Of a stretch of DNA of 64,000 nucleotides, positions 43,234-52,142 are shown piece by piece (within the stretch, counting starts at the first letter, position 1; the number at the start of each line of letters is the position of its first letter). The translations under genes and the position numbers were made by a program. Under the pieces are notes generated by a model that was not told where the DNA came from, searched no databases, and saw nothing but the letters and a program-made list of their open reading frames with translations. This DNA is from Afipia carboxidovorans OM5 (GTDB taxonomy: Bacteria > Pseudomonadota > Alphaproteobacteria > Rhizobiales > Xanthobacteraceae). Location: positions 1,860,001-1,924,000 of the forward strand of contig NC_015684.1 of NCBI RefSeq assembly GCF_000218565.1, in the 5' to 3' direction.

Positions 43234-44016
43234 TCAAAAATCCAGATCCGCCCACACAGGCACGTGGTCCGAGGCTTTTTCCCAGCCGCGGACGTGCTTG
43301 TCGATGCCCACGGCCTGCAGCCGATCTGCGGCGGGCGGCGACATCAGAAGATGGTCGATGCGGATGCCGTTGTTCTTCTGCCAGGCGCCGGCCTGATAAT
43401 CCCAGAACGTGTATTGTTGCGGAGCGTCGGTCGTGGCGCGTAGCGCATCGGTGAGGCCGAGATTGAGCAGCGTCTGGAACTTGTCGCGGGTCTGCGGCAG
43501 GAACAGCGCGTCGCCGAGCCACGCCTGCGGATTGTAGACGTCGGCCGGCGTCGGGATCACGTTGAAGTCGCCCGCGAGCACAAACGGCTCCTCGCTCTTG
43601 ATCCGCTCGCGCGCGTAAGTGATCAGCCGGTCCATCCAGCTCAGCTTGTACGGATATTTTTCCGTGTTCACCGGATTGCCGTTCGGCAGATACAGGCAGG
43701 CGAGGCGGAAGGTGCCGTCCTTGTGCGACACCACGCCTTCGAGAAAGCGTGCGTGTAGATCGTCCGGGTCGCCCGCAAGCTGCGGCCGGGTTTCCTCGAA
43801 GCGATACTTCGACAGCAGCGCGACGCCGTTGAATGTCTTCTGCCCGTGCGTCACCACGTTGTAGCCGAGCGCTTCCAGCGGCTCGCGCGGAAACGCCTCG
43901 TCGAGGCACTTGATCTCCTGCAGGCAGACGAGGTCGGGCTCGCGCTCCTTCAGCCATGTCACGAGATGGTCGAGGCGCTGGCGCACCGAGTTGACGTTCC
44001 AGGTCGCGATGCGCAT
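43234..44016 (-). CDS. xth: Exodeoxyribonuclease III
   Basis: The 260-residue enzyme is an AP endonuclease and 3'-5' exonuclease of base-excision repair. Motifs are IATWNVNSVRQRL, LVCLQEIKC with the metal-binding Glu, YLPNG, AGDFNVIPTPADVYNP, the RIDHLLMSP segment and the C-terminal SDHVPVWADL with the catalytic Asp-His pair. It starts at the ATG at 44016, eight bases after the erpA stop on the same strand, so erpA and xth are likely co-transcribed. Confidence 0.97.
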   Translation of the reverse strand: MRIATWNVNSVRQRLDHLVTWLKEREPDLVCLQEIKCLDEAFPREPLEALGYNVVTHGQKTFNGVALLSKYRFEETRPQLAGDPDDLHARFLEGVVSHKDGTFRLACLYLPNGNPVNTEKYPYKLSWMDRLITYARERIKSEEPFVLAGDFNVIPTPADVYNPQAWLGDALFLPQTRDKFQTLLNLGLTDALRATTDAPQQYTFWDYQAGAWQKNNGIRIDHLLMSPPAADRLQAVGIDKHVRGWEKASDHVPVWADLDF

Positions 44017-44024
44017 GGGCGGCG

Positions 44025-44354
44025 TCAGATCGAGAAGCTGGTGCCGCAGCCGCAGGAGGCGGTGGCGTTCGGGTTGACGACGCGGAAGGAGGCGCCGATC
44101 AGGTCGTCGACGAAGTCGAGCTCGGAGTCCGCAAGGAAGGGCGCGGAGGAGGAGTCGACCAGCACCACGGCGTTATCGCGCACGATTACGAGGTCGTCCT
44201 CGGCCTGGGTCTTGTCGATGTCGAATTTGTATTGGAAGCCCGAGCAACCGCCGCCCTCGACGCTGATGCGAAGCTTGGCGCCTTCGCCTTCGCTTTTGAG
44301 GATTTCGCCGATCCGTCGCGCAGCCCGCTCGGAAATGGTCACATTGGCGGTCAC
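44025..44354 (-). CDS. erpA: A-type iron-sulfur carrier, ErpA-like (GTG start)
   Basis: This 109-residue protein delivers iron-sulfur clusters to apo-proteins. The three conserved cysteines are Cys37 (GGGCSGF), Cys101 and Cys103 (CGCGTSFSI). The start is a GTG at 44352-44354 with a strong ribosome-binding site (GAGGAGA) seven bases upstream, and no ATG fits. It could equally be called IscA; the name follows the C-terminal CGCGxSF and length. It is divergent from dgt by 93 bases and co-directional with xth. Confidence 0.92.
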   Translation of the reverse strand: MTANVTISERAARRIGEILKSEGEGAKLRISVEGGGCSGFQYKFDIDKTQAEDDLVIVRDNAVVLVDSSSAPFLADSELDFVDDLIGASFRVVNPNATASCGCGTSFSI

Positions 44355-44447
44355 GTCCGCTCTCCTCGAATCCGGAAGTTTGAATCTGTTCCGGACAGTA
44401 GTTAAGTACTCGCCACGCCAGAATCAAACGCCAAAGGAGCGTCCCCC

Positions 44448-45656
44448 ATGTCCGTGGGACGGGCGGCGCCTGCCGCGCCTTACCGCTGCGACCCCGACCA
44501 GAGCCGTGGCCGCCGCTTTGACGAGCCGCCGAGCCGTCACCGCAGCGCCTTTCGCCGCGATTGCGACCGGGTGATCCATTCGACCGCGTTCCGCCGGCTC
44601 AAGCACAAGACGCAGGTCTTCATCTTCCATGAGGGCGACCATTACCGCACCCGGCTGACCCACAGCCTGGAGGTGGCGCAGATCGCCCGTGCGCTGGCGC
44701 GCCAGCTTGGCCTCGATGAGGACCTGACCGAGACGCTGGCGCTGGCCCATGATCTCGGCCATCCGCCATTCGGCCATGCCGGCGAGCGCGCGCTTGACGC
44801 CTGCCTGAAGGATCACGGCGGCTTCGACCACAATGCGCAGTCGCTGCGCGTCGTCACCTCTCTCGAGCGCCGCTATCCGGCTTTCGACGGCCTGAACCTG
44901 ACCTGGGAGTCACTTGAGGGCATCGTCAAGCACAACGGCCCGCTGCTCGGCCGCGATGGCCGTCCGCTCGGGCGCTATGCGGAGCAGGGCCTGCCGGTCG
45001 GGATCACCAGCTACAACGGAGTGCACGATCTCGAACTGGGGTCCTATGCCTCGCTGGAGGCGCAGGTCGCGGCAATCTCCGACGACATCGCCTACAATGC
45101 CCACGACATCGATGACGGTCTGCGTGCCGGGTTGTTCACTATCGCGGACCTCAACGCCGTTCCGCTTGTGGCCGACATCAACGGCCGCATCGCCTCGCGT
45201 TTCCCGGGCATCGATGAGGCGCGCCACGGCGCCGAACTGGTGCGCGAGCTGATTTCGTACTGGATCGAGTCCGCATTCTCCGAGGCATTGCGCCGGATCG
45301 CGGCGAGGGCGCCGCAGAGTGTTGCGGACGTGCGCAATGCGGACGGTCCGCTCGTCGTCTTCAACCCCCGCGCTGCGGCGGCCGATAAAGAGATCAAGGA
45401 ATTCCTGTGGGGGCGGATGTACCGCCACGAGCGGGTGATGCGGGTGATGACGGAGGCGGAGGGCATCGTCGCCGACCTGTTCGACCGCTACAGCCGCCAC
45501 CCCGAGGACCTGCCGCCCGACTGGGCTGCCCATTGGGGTGAGGACGGCGAGGAGGAGGCGGTGCGCCGGATCGGCAATTTCATCGCCGGAATGACCGACC
45601 TTTACGCCATGACCGAGCACCAGCGGCTCTTTGACTCGACCCCGGAATTGCGTTAG
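44448..45656 (+). CDS. dgt: Deoxyguanosinetriphosphate triphosphohydrolase-like protein
   Basis: The 402-residue HD-domain phosphohydrolase removes triphosphate from dNTPs. Metal-binding residues are seen in YRTRLTHSLEVAQIAR, LALAHDLGHPPFGHAGE and, further on, DDIAYNAHDIDDGL. The N-terminus has the RRFDEPPSRHRSAFRRDCDRVIHS segment of the short type of dGTPases. Length matches the alphaproteobacterial group, in which specificity may be wider than dGTP. The start ATG at 44448 lies 93 bases from divergent erpA. argS follows 50 bases downstream after a small GC hairpin. Confidence 0.94.
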   Translation: MSVGRAAPAAPYRCDPDQSRGRRFDEPPSRHRSAFRRDCDRVIHSTAFRRLKHKTQVFIFHEGDHYRTRLTHSLEVAQIARALARQLGLDEDLTETLALAHDLGHPPFGHAGERALDACLKDHGGFDHNAQSLRVVTSLERRYPAFDGLNLTWESLEGIVKHNGPLLGRDGRPLGRYAEQGLPVGITSYNGVHDLELGSYASLEAQVAAISDDIAYNAHDIDDGLRAGLFTIADLNAVPLVADINGRIASRFPGIDEARHGAELVRELISYWIESAFSEALRRIAARAPQSVADVRNADGPLVVFNPRAAAADKEIKEFLWGRMYRHERVMRVMTEAEGIVADLFDRYSRHPEDLPPDWAAHWGEDGEEEAVRRIGNFIAGMTDLYAMTEHQRLFDSTPELR

Positions 45657-45706
45657 GCGCGCGGGGGCGTTCGCCCCATTCTACACCCGTTTTCAGGAGA
45701 CTTCCG

Positions 45707-47500
45707 TTGTCCGTCCCGACCCAGCCGGCCCATATTTTCGCGGATATTCTCGGGCGGGTTCAGGGTGTATGCCGTGCACTGATCGCGGACGGCACGTTGC
45801 CGGAGGGCATCGACCTGTCACGGATCGTGGTCGAGCCGCCGAAGGATGCGAGCCACGGCGACATGGCGACCAACGCCGCGATGGTGCTGGCGAAGGAAGC
45901 CAAGACGAAGCCGCGCGATCTCGCGGACAAGATCGCCGCGAAGCTTGGCGCCGACCCGCAGGTGGCCTCGGTGAGCGTCGCGGGGCCGGGGTTTATCAAT
46001 CTCACGCTGAAGAACGAGGCCTGGTTCGATGCGCTGCGCGCGGTACTCAACACGGGCGCCGCTTACGGCCGCTCGGAGATCGGCGCGGGCGAGAAGGTCA
46101 ACGTCGAATACGTCTCCGCCAATCCGACTGGGCCGATGCATGTCGGCCACTGCCGCGGCGCGGTGTTCGGCGATGCGCTGGCGACGCTGCTGGCGTTCGC
46201 GGGCTACGACGTCACCAAGGAATATTACATCAACGACGCCGGTGCGCAGGTCGACGTGCTCGCGCGCTCGGCATTCCTGCGGTACCGCGAGGCGTTGGGC
46301 GAAGCCATCGGCGAGATTCCGGACGGGCTTTATCCCGGCGATTATCTCAAGCCGGTCGGAGAGGCGCTTGCGAAAGAGTATGGCGACAAGCTCGTCAAGC
46401 AGCCGGAAGCCGAATGGCTGCCGCTGGTGCGCGAGAAAGCCATCGCGATGATGATGGAGATGATCCGCGGCGATCTCGCGGCGCTCAACATCAAGCACGA
46501 TGTGTTCTTCTCGGAGCGCTCGCTGATTGTCGGCGGCACCGATCAGGTCGGCGCAACGATTGCGGGCCTGCGCGCAAAGGGCGACGTCTACGAAGGCCGT
46601 CTGCCGCCGCCGAAGGGGGCGCCGGTCGAGGATTACGAGGATCGCGAGCAGACGCTGTTCCGCGCCACTGCGTTCGGCGACGATGTCGATCGTCCGCTGA
46701 AGAAGTCGGACGGCTCCTACACTTACTTCGCCTCCGACATCGCCTATCACAAGAACAAGTTCGACCGCGGCTTCCGCAACATGGTGGACGTCTGGGGCGC
46801 CGACCATGGCGGCTACATCAAGCGCGTGCAGGCGGCGATCAAGGCGGTGACGGCGGGCGAGGGCACGCTCGACGTCAAGATCGTGCAGCTCGTGCGGCTG
46901 TTGCGCGCTGGCGAACCGGTGAAGATGTCGAAGCGCGCCGGCGATTTCGTCACGCTGCGCGAAGTCGTTGATGAAGTCGGCTCCGACGCCGTGCGCTTCA
47001 TGATGCTGTTCCGCAAGAACGACGCGGTGCTCGACTTCGATCTTGCCAAGGTGCTGGAGCAGTCGAAGGACAATCCGGTGTTCTATGTGCAGTACGGTCA
47101 CGCGCGCGGGCACTCGGTGTTCAAGAACGCGCGCGTCACGGTTCCCGATCTGCCCGAGGATAACGGCAAGCGGCTCGCTTTTCTCGCGGGCGCGCCGGTG
47201 GAACGGCTCACCGACCCGGTGGAGCTGTCGCTGATCCGGCAGCTTGCCTTGTTCCCGCGCACGCTCGAGGCGGCTGCGGCCGCACATGAGCCGCACCGAA
47301 TCGCTTTTTATCTCTATGATCTCGCGAGCGAGTTTCACGCCCTCTGGACCAAGGGCCGCGACGCGCCTCATTTACGCTTCATTATCGAGAATGATGCAGA
47401 AATGACGGTTGCGCGACTGGCCTTGGTGCAAGGCGTCGTCTCTGTTCTGGCATCAGGCCTCGCCGTCCTTGGCGTTCATGCCCCGAACGAGATGCGATAG
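45707..47500 (+). CDS. argS: Arginyl-tRNA synthetase (TTG start)
   Basis: This 597-residue class-I synthetase charges tRNA-Arg. The HIGH-like motif is HVGH in NPTGPMHVGHCRG, and the KMSKS-like motif is KMSKR in VKMSKRAGDF. An N-terminal Add1-type domain (about 1-110) and a C-terminal DALR anticodon-binding domain are present. The start is TTG at 45707 with CAGGAGA six bases upstream. It begins a long co-directional run with the SPOR, nagZ, scpA and scpB genes. Confidence 0.98.
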   Translation: MSVPTQPAHIFADILGRVQGVCRALIADGTLPEGIDLSRIVVEPPKDASHGDMATNAAMVLAKEAKTKPRDLADKIAAKLGADPQVASVSVAGPGFINLTLKNEAWFDALRAVLNTGAAYGRSEIGAGEKVNVEYVSANPTGPMHVGHCRGAVFGDALATLLAFAGYDVTKEYYINDAGAQVDVLARSAFLRYREALGEAIGEIPDGLYPGDYLKPVGEALAKEYGDKLVKQPEAEWLPLVREKAIAMMMEMIRGDLAALNIKHDVFFSERSLIVGGTDQVGATIAGLRAKGDVYEGRLPPPKGAPVEDYEDREQTLFRATAFGDDVDRPLKKSDGSYTYFASDIAYHKNKFDRGFRNMVDVWGADHGGYIKRVQAAIKAVTAGEGTLDVKIVQLVRLLRAGEPVKMSKRAGDFVTLREVVDEVGSDAVRFMMLFRKNDAVLDFDLAKVLEQSKDNPVFYVQYGHARGHSVFKNARVTVPDLPEDNGKRLAFLAGAPVERLTDPVELSLIRQLALFPRTLEAAAAAHEPHRIAFYLYDLASEFHALWTKGRDAPHLRFIIENDAEMTVARLALVQGVVSVLASGLAVLGVHAPNEMR

Positions 47501-47607
47501 GATTAGGACTGTCGGCCTGCGTAGGGGATGACGTGGCCGCAGCCAGGAACGGCGAACTCGTTGAGGTTGCGTGAGTCTGCCGTATCCGCAGGGGATGCGA
47601 GATCACC

Positions 47608-49218
47608 ATGTCAGATCGATACAGTGACAGGCCGTTTCCGCCCGCCGATCGCGATTATGCAAATCGTGGGCAGCAGCAGGACGAGGGCGATCCGTTGGCG
47701 GAACTCGCCCGCCTGATCGGCCAGACCGACCCTTATTCCAGCTTCGGCCGCAGCCAGACGGCGAGCGCGCAGCAGCCGCACGACGAGGCGCCTGCCTACG
47801 AGGAAGCGCCCGCGCCGCAGCAGTACAGCAGCTCGCAATATTCGGCTGAGCCATATTCCCACGCGCAATACGAGGGTGAGCCGCAGTCCTACGCAAACGA
47901 GCCGCCGCCCTTACCGTCATGGATGCGGCCGCGCGATCCCGCACCGGCCGAGCCTGCGTATTCTCAGCCTGCGCACGAGGATTATTCCTATCCGCTGCTC
48001 GACGAGACGCGCGAGCAGACCTACAACCGCCACACCGGCTATCGGCTCGGCTACGAGGTCTCGCAGTTCGAGTCCCCGCAGCAGCAAGGCTATGCCGACG
48101 ATGGTCAGGCTTATGGTCAGCAGGGCTACGGGCAGGACGGTTACGGGCAGGGAGCGCAGGGCCAGTACGGCCAGAACGCCTACCAGCAAGGCGCCTACGA
48201 CTCGAATGCCTACGATCAGCAAGGCCGCTACGACCAGGTCCTTTACGGTGCTGCGCCGCGCGAGCGTGGCGAAGCGCCTTATGCCGGCGGCTACGATCAG
48301 GGCTATTACGAGGACGGTTACAACGAGACCTATGCCCCCGAGCCTGAGCGCCATCGCCGCCGTGGTGGCTTCGCGACCGTCGCGGCCGTGCTCGCGCTGG
48401 CCGTGCTCGGTACTGCGGGTGCTTATGCCTATCGCTCCATCGTAGGCTCCCCTCGCAGCGGCGAGCCGCCGGTCATCAAGGCGGACGCGAGCCCGAACAA
48501 GATCGTCCCGGCGAACCAGTCGGCCGAGAACAAGCAGATTTACGACCGCGTCGGCGACAAGTCGGCCGAGCGTATGGTGTCGCGCGAGGAACAGCCGGTC
48601 GAGGTCGATGCCCGCTCCGGCGGCCCGCGTGTCGTGTTTCCGCCGTTGACGCAGAACCCGTCGCCCCCCTCCGGCGCGTCGGTGTCGCCCGCCGCGCGCC
48701 CGACCGGCCCCGGTGTCGCCAATGGAACTATGAGTGGGGAGGTGCCCCGGCGTATCCGCACTGTCAGCATCCGCCCCGATCAGTCTGACATGACCTCGCA
48801 GACGGCGTCGGCAGTTCCGGTGGCGCCGGCGCCTGCTCCGGTCCAGAGCGCGCCTGCGCGTGCACCGGCGGCGCCGTCGAACGCACCGCTCGCGCTTGCC
48901 CCCCAGCCGGCTCATGAGCCCGCACAGTCGCGCGTTGCCGCGCTGGCGCCTGCAGCAGCACCGGCCGCAGCGGGTTCCTACGTCCAGCTTTCCTCTCAGC
49001 GCTCGGAGGCCGATGCCATGACCTCCTACCGGGTGCTGCAGGGCAAGTACCCCGGCATCCTCGGTTCGCGGCAGGCAACCGTCCGCCGGGCCGATCTCGG
49101 GTCCAAAGGCGTGTACTACCGGGCGCTGGTCGGCCCCTTCGCCTCGACCGACGAAGCCACCCAGTTCTGCGTGAACCTACAATCGGCAGGGGGTAAGTGC
49201 ATCGTCCAGAGGAATTAA
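47608..49218 (+). CDS. SPOR-domain membrane protein with Tyr/Gly/Gln low-complexity cytoplasmic region
   Basis: The 536-residue protein has a short conserved start (DPLAELARLIGQTDP, 28-42), then low-complexity sequence. Residues about 156-248 are strikingly rich in Tyr, Gly and Gln with repeats such as YGQQGYGQDGYGQ. One membrane helix follows at about 255-275, then a Pro/Ala-rich periplasmic stretch and a C-terminal SPOR domain (about 460-536). SPOR domains bind stem-stripped glycan at the septum, so the protein is probably a division-site or cell-wall protein. It sits between argS and nagZ, a conserved Rhizobiales position. Confidence 0.9.
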   Translation: MSDRYSDRPFPPADRDYANRGQQQDEGDPLAELARLIGQTDPYSSFGRSQTASAQQPHDEAPAYEEAPAPQQYSSSQYSAEPYSHAQYEGEPQSYANEPPPLPSWMRPRDPAPAEPAYSQPAHEDYSYPLLDETREQTYNRHTGYRLGYEVSQFESPQQQGYADDGQAYGQQGYGQDGYGQGAQGQYGQNAYQQGAYDSNAYDQQGRYDQVLYGAAPRERGEAPYAGGYDQGYYEDGYNETYAPEPERHRRRGGFATVAAVLALAVLGTAGAYAYRSIVGSPRSGEPPVIKADASPNKIVPANQSAENKQIYDRVGDKSAERMVSREEQPVEVDARSGGPRVVFPPLTQNPSPPSGASVSPAARPTGPGVANGTMSGEVPRRIRTVSIRPDQSDMTSQTASAVPVAPAPAPVQSAPARAPAAPSNAPLALAPQPAHEPAQSRVAALAPAAAPAAAGSYVQLSSQRSEADAMTSYRVLQGKYPGILGSRQATVRRADLGSKGVYYRALVGPFASTDEATQFCVNLQSAGGKCIVQRN

Positions 49219-49265
49219 TGGCCGATTCCTTGACCCTGGCGGCGAGGGCGGGCTAATCGCCCTTA

Positions 49266-50288
49266 ATGGCCGTCCGCGCTTTCATCACTGGCGTCTCCGG
49301 CCCCGTCCTGACCGACGGGGAGCGCGCATTTTTGCGCGAGGAACAGCCCTGGGGCTTCATCCTGTTCAAGCGCAATGTTGAGACGCCGCTGCAAGTTGCT
49401 GCGTTAATTGACGATTTGCGTGCGACTGTGGGTCGACCGAATGCCCCGGTCCTGATCGATCAGGAAGGCGGGCGGGTCCAGCGGCTCGGGCCGCCGCATT
49501 GGGCACGCTATCCGGCCGGGGCAGTGTTCGGGGCGCTGTATGACCGGAACCCGGAGCAGGGCCTGCGCGCGGCATGGCTCTCCTCGCGCCTCATCGCGTC
49601 CGATCTGGCGGGGCTCGGCATCAGCGTCGATTGTCTACCGCTCGCCGACCTGCCGGTCGAGGGGGCCGATGCCGTGATCGGCGATCGAGCCTATGGCACC
49701 ACGCCGGACAAGGTCGTGGCGCTGGCGCGAGCCGTGGCGAATGGCCTGCAGGACGGTGGTATTATACCGGTCTTGAAACATATCCCCGGCCACGGACGGG
49801 CCACCGCCGACAGCCATTTGCGGCTGCCGACCGTCGATACGCCGCGCGCGGAACTGGAGCGCACCGATTTCGTGCCGTTCACGCAGCTCGCGGATCTGCC
49901 GATGGCGATGACCGCACATGTTGTGTTTAGCGGCCTCGATGCCGCCCAACCGGCGACCACTTCTGCGACAATCATTTCTCAAGTGATTCGCGGCGCGATG
50001 AATTTCCAAGGTTTGCTGATGAGCGATGACGTCTCGATGAATGCGCTGAGCGGCACGCTGGCCGAGCGCACGCGGGCGAGCCTCAAAGCGGGTTGCGACG
50101 TGGCGCTTCATTGCAATGGCAAGATGGACGAGATGCGCGCGGTGGCGAGCGAAACGCCGGAACTGGCCGGCGAGGCGTTGAAGCGCGCCGAGCGGGCGCT
50201 GGCCGCCCGCAAGGCGCCGCAGCCGTTCGACCGCGAGGCCGGCCGCGCGGAGCTTGATGAACTGATCGCACAGGCGGGGATCGCATGA
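49266..50288 (+). CDS. nagZ: Beta-N-acetylhexosaminidase NagZ
   Basis: The 340-residue glycoside hydrolase family 3 enzyme removes N-acetylglucosamine from muropeptides during cell-wall recycling. Motifs are FILFKRNVETPLQ, VLIDQEGGRVQRL, KHIPGHGRATADSH and the nucleophile region MSDDVSMNAL. The catalytic histidine/aspartate of the mobile loop is in GRATADSH. No signal peptide is visible, in keeping with a cytoplasmic enzyme. The stop overlaps the scpA start (ATGA). Confidence 0.97.
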   Translation: MAVRAFITGVSGPVLTDGERAFLREEQPWGFILFKRNVETPLQVAALIDDLRATVGRPNAPVLIDQEGGRVQRLGPPHWARYPAGAVFGALYDRNPEQGLRAAWLSSRLIASDLAGLGISVDCLPLADLPVEGADAVIGDRAYGTTPDKVVALARAVANGLQDGGIIPVLKHIPGHGRATADSHLRLPTVDTPRAELERTDFVPFTQLADLPMAMTAHVVFSGLDAAQPATTSATIISQVIRGAMNFQGLLMSDDVSMNALSGTLAERTRASLKAGCDVALHCNGKMDEMRAVASETPELAGEALKRAERALAARKAPQPFDREAGRAELDELIAQAGIA

Positions 50289-51118
50289 GCGCCGAGATTT
50301 TATCCTTCGAGACCGGGCAGCCTGCCGTCGAGGCGGAACGGGCGCAGGACGAACCGGCGCTTGTCGTCGACGTCGAGGGTTACGAAGGCCCGCTCGACCT
50401 CCTGCTTGCGCTCGCGCGGCAGCAGAAGGTCGATCTCGCGAAGATTTCCATTCTGGCGCTGGCCGACCAGTACCTCGTGTTCATCGAGGCCGCGCGCAAG
50501 CTGCGGCTTGAGCTTGCCGCCGACTATCTCGTGATGGCGGCGTGGCTTGCTTACCTGAAATCGCGCCTGCTGCTGCCCGAGCCGCCGACGCCCGATGGTC
50601 CGAGCGCCGAGGACATGGCGAGCGCGCTCGCCAACCGTCTGCGCCGGCTCGAGCAGATCCGCGAAGCCTCCAAGCGGCTGATGACACGCCCGCAGCTCAA
50701 CCGCGATATTTTCCCGCGCGGACTGCCGGAGCAGATCGCGCAGATCAAGCATCCACAATGGACGGCGACGCTCTACGACCTGCTGTCGGCCTATGCCACG
50801 CAGCGCCAGCAGCGTGTGCTTGCGAGCGTGCATCTGGCCAAGCGTACGGTGTGGTCGCTTGCCGAGGCGCGCGCTTCGCTGGAACGGTTCGCCGGCATTG
50901 CCGACGACTGGAGCCGGCTCGACGAATATCTCATCGCCTATGTGATGGACCCGACGCAGCGCGCAACGGTGATGGCCTCGAGCTTCGCGGCCACGCTTGA
51001 ACTGGTGCGCGAGGGCATCGCCGACGTGCACCAGCAGGAAGCGTTCGCACCGATTTATTTTCGGAAGCATGTGACGGCAGGGCCGGGTGCGCCTGCGCCG
51101 CAGGCTCCGGTCGAGTAA
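50285..51118 (+). CDS. scpA: ScpA, segregation and condensation protein A
   Basis: This 277-residue kleisin binds ScpB and the SMC ATPase to condense the chromosome. Its N-terminal domain contains YEGPLDLLLALARQQKVDLAKI and AADYLVMAAWLAYLKSRLLLPEP; the winged-helix C-terminus is near residues 200-265. Translation is coupled to nagZ by a four-base overlap and to scpB 21 bases downstream. An SMC gene is not in this window. Confidence 0.96.
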   Translation: MSAEILSFETGQPAVEAERAQDEPALVVDVEGYEGPLDLLLALARQQKVDLAKISILALADQYLVFIEAARKLRLELAADYLVMAAWLAYLKSRLLLPEPPTPDGPSAEDMASALANRLRRLEQIREASKRLMTRPQLNRDIFPRGLPEQIAQIKHPQWTATLYDLLSAYATQRQQRVLASVHLAKRTVWSLAEARASLERFAGIADDWSRLDEYLIAYVMDPTQRATVMASSFAATLELVREGIADVHQQEAFAPIYFRKHVTAGPGAPAPQAPVE

Positions 51119-51139
51119 GTGGAAGAAGGAGAGCCCGTC

Positions 51140-51997
51140 ATGGCCACCAATCTGGCTACCAAGCACGTCGAGGAGCACGATCCCTCGCACGACGAGACGG
51201 TCGAGACTTCGCACGAGACGGCTGAGACGTCGCATCAGGCGGGAGAGCCGTCGCAAGACGTGGCTGAACAGGTAGCGGTTGAATCTTTGGATGAGGCGGA
51301 AGCCTCCGAGCCCGCAGCGGCGCAACGTCCCGAAGAACTGCGCCTTCTGGAAGCGATGCTGTTCGCCTCGACCGAACCGCTCGACGTGCCCTCGCTTGCC
51401 AAGCGCCTGCCGGACGGCGCGGACGTGAAGGGGCTGCTCGAACAGTTGCGGGTCGATTACGCGATGCGCGGCGTCAATCTCGTGCGCGTTGGCAACAAGT
51501 GGACGTTCCGCACCGCCTCTGACCTCGCCTGGCTGATGACGCGCGAGAGCACCGAGACGCGCCGCCTGTCGCGCGCGGCGATCGAGACGCTTGCGATCAT
51601 CGCCTATCACCAACCGGTGACGCGTGCCGAGATCGAGGAAATCCGCGGCGTCATCACCTCGAAGGGCACGCTCGACGTGCTGCTGGAGACAGGCTGGATC
51701 CGCCCGCGCGGCCGTCGCAAGACGCCGGGCCGGCCGCTCACCTTCGGCACCACGGAAGCCTTCCTCTCGCAGTTCAGTCTGGAGCAGTTGGGCGACTTGC
51801 CGGGACTCGACGAGCTGAAGGGCTCGGGCCTGCTTGATACCCGTCTGCCGACGGGCTTCAGCGTGCCGGCGCCGTCCGACGATCCGATGCTGCACGAGGA
51901 TGAGGAGCCGCTCGCGCCGGACGACGACCTGCAGCTCACGCTGGCGCCGGTGCCGGACCCAGAGGAGCCCAATTCCGGGGAATCCACGGAAGCGTGA
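51140..51997 (+). CDS. scpB: ScpB, segregation and condensation protein B
   Basis: The 285-residue protein has two winged-helix domains; conserved stretches are LLEAMLFASTEPLDVPSLA, RLSRAAIETLAIIAYHQPVTRAEIEEIRG and RGRRKTPGRPLTFGTTEAFL. Long acidic, His/Glu/Thr-rich N-terminal (about 1-60) and C-terminal tails extend the core. The ATG at 51140 follows AAGGAGAG; a GTG at 51119 directly after scpA is less likely. It works with ScpA and SMC in chromosome segregation. Confidence 0.96.
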   Translation: MATNLATKHVEEHDPSHDETVETSHETAETSHQAGEPSQDVAEQVAVESLDEAEASEPAAAQRPEELRLLEAMLFASTEPLDVPSLAKRLPDGADVKGLLEQLRVDYAMRGVNLVRVGNKWTFRTASDLAWLMTRESTETRRLSRAAIETLAIIAYHQPVTRAEIEEIRGVITSKGTLDVLLETGWIRPRGRRKTPGRPLTFGTTEAFLSQFSLEQLGDLPGLDELKGSGLLDTRLPTGFSVPAPSDDPMLHEDEEPLAPDDDLQLTLAPVPDPEEPNSGESTEA

Positions 51998-52142
51998 TCG
52001 GCCTCGCGTAACGCTTGCAGGCGGTGGCGCGTAGACCTGTCGACACCCTTGATGGGATGATGTGGGAGCGGGCAGCTTTGCGGTGCGCTTCCTCTGACGC
52101 CAACCTGTCATGGGCCGATGCGATCAACGCGAGTTCTGACCG

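Noticed and set aside
43846..44574. A plus-strand frame across xth and erpA
   Set aside because: It runs antisense through two genes with full catalytic or ligand motifs.
50300..52111. A 603-residue open frame antisense to scpA and scpB
   Set aside because: The two plus-strand genes are well supported, and the antisense product shows no recognisable protein character.
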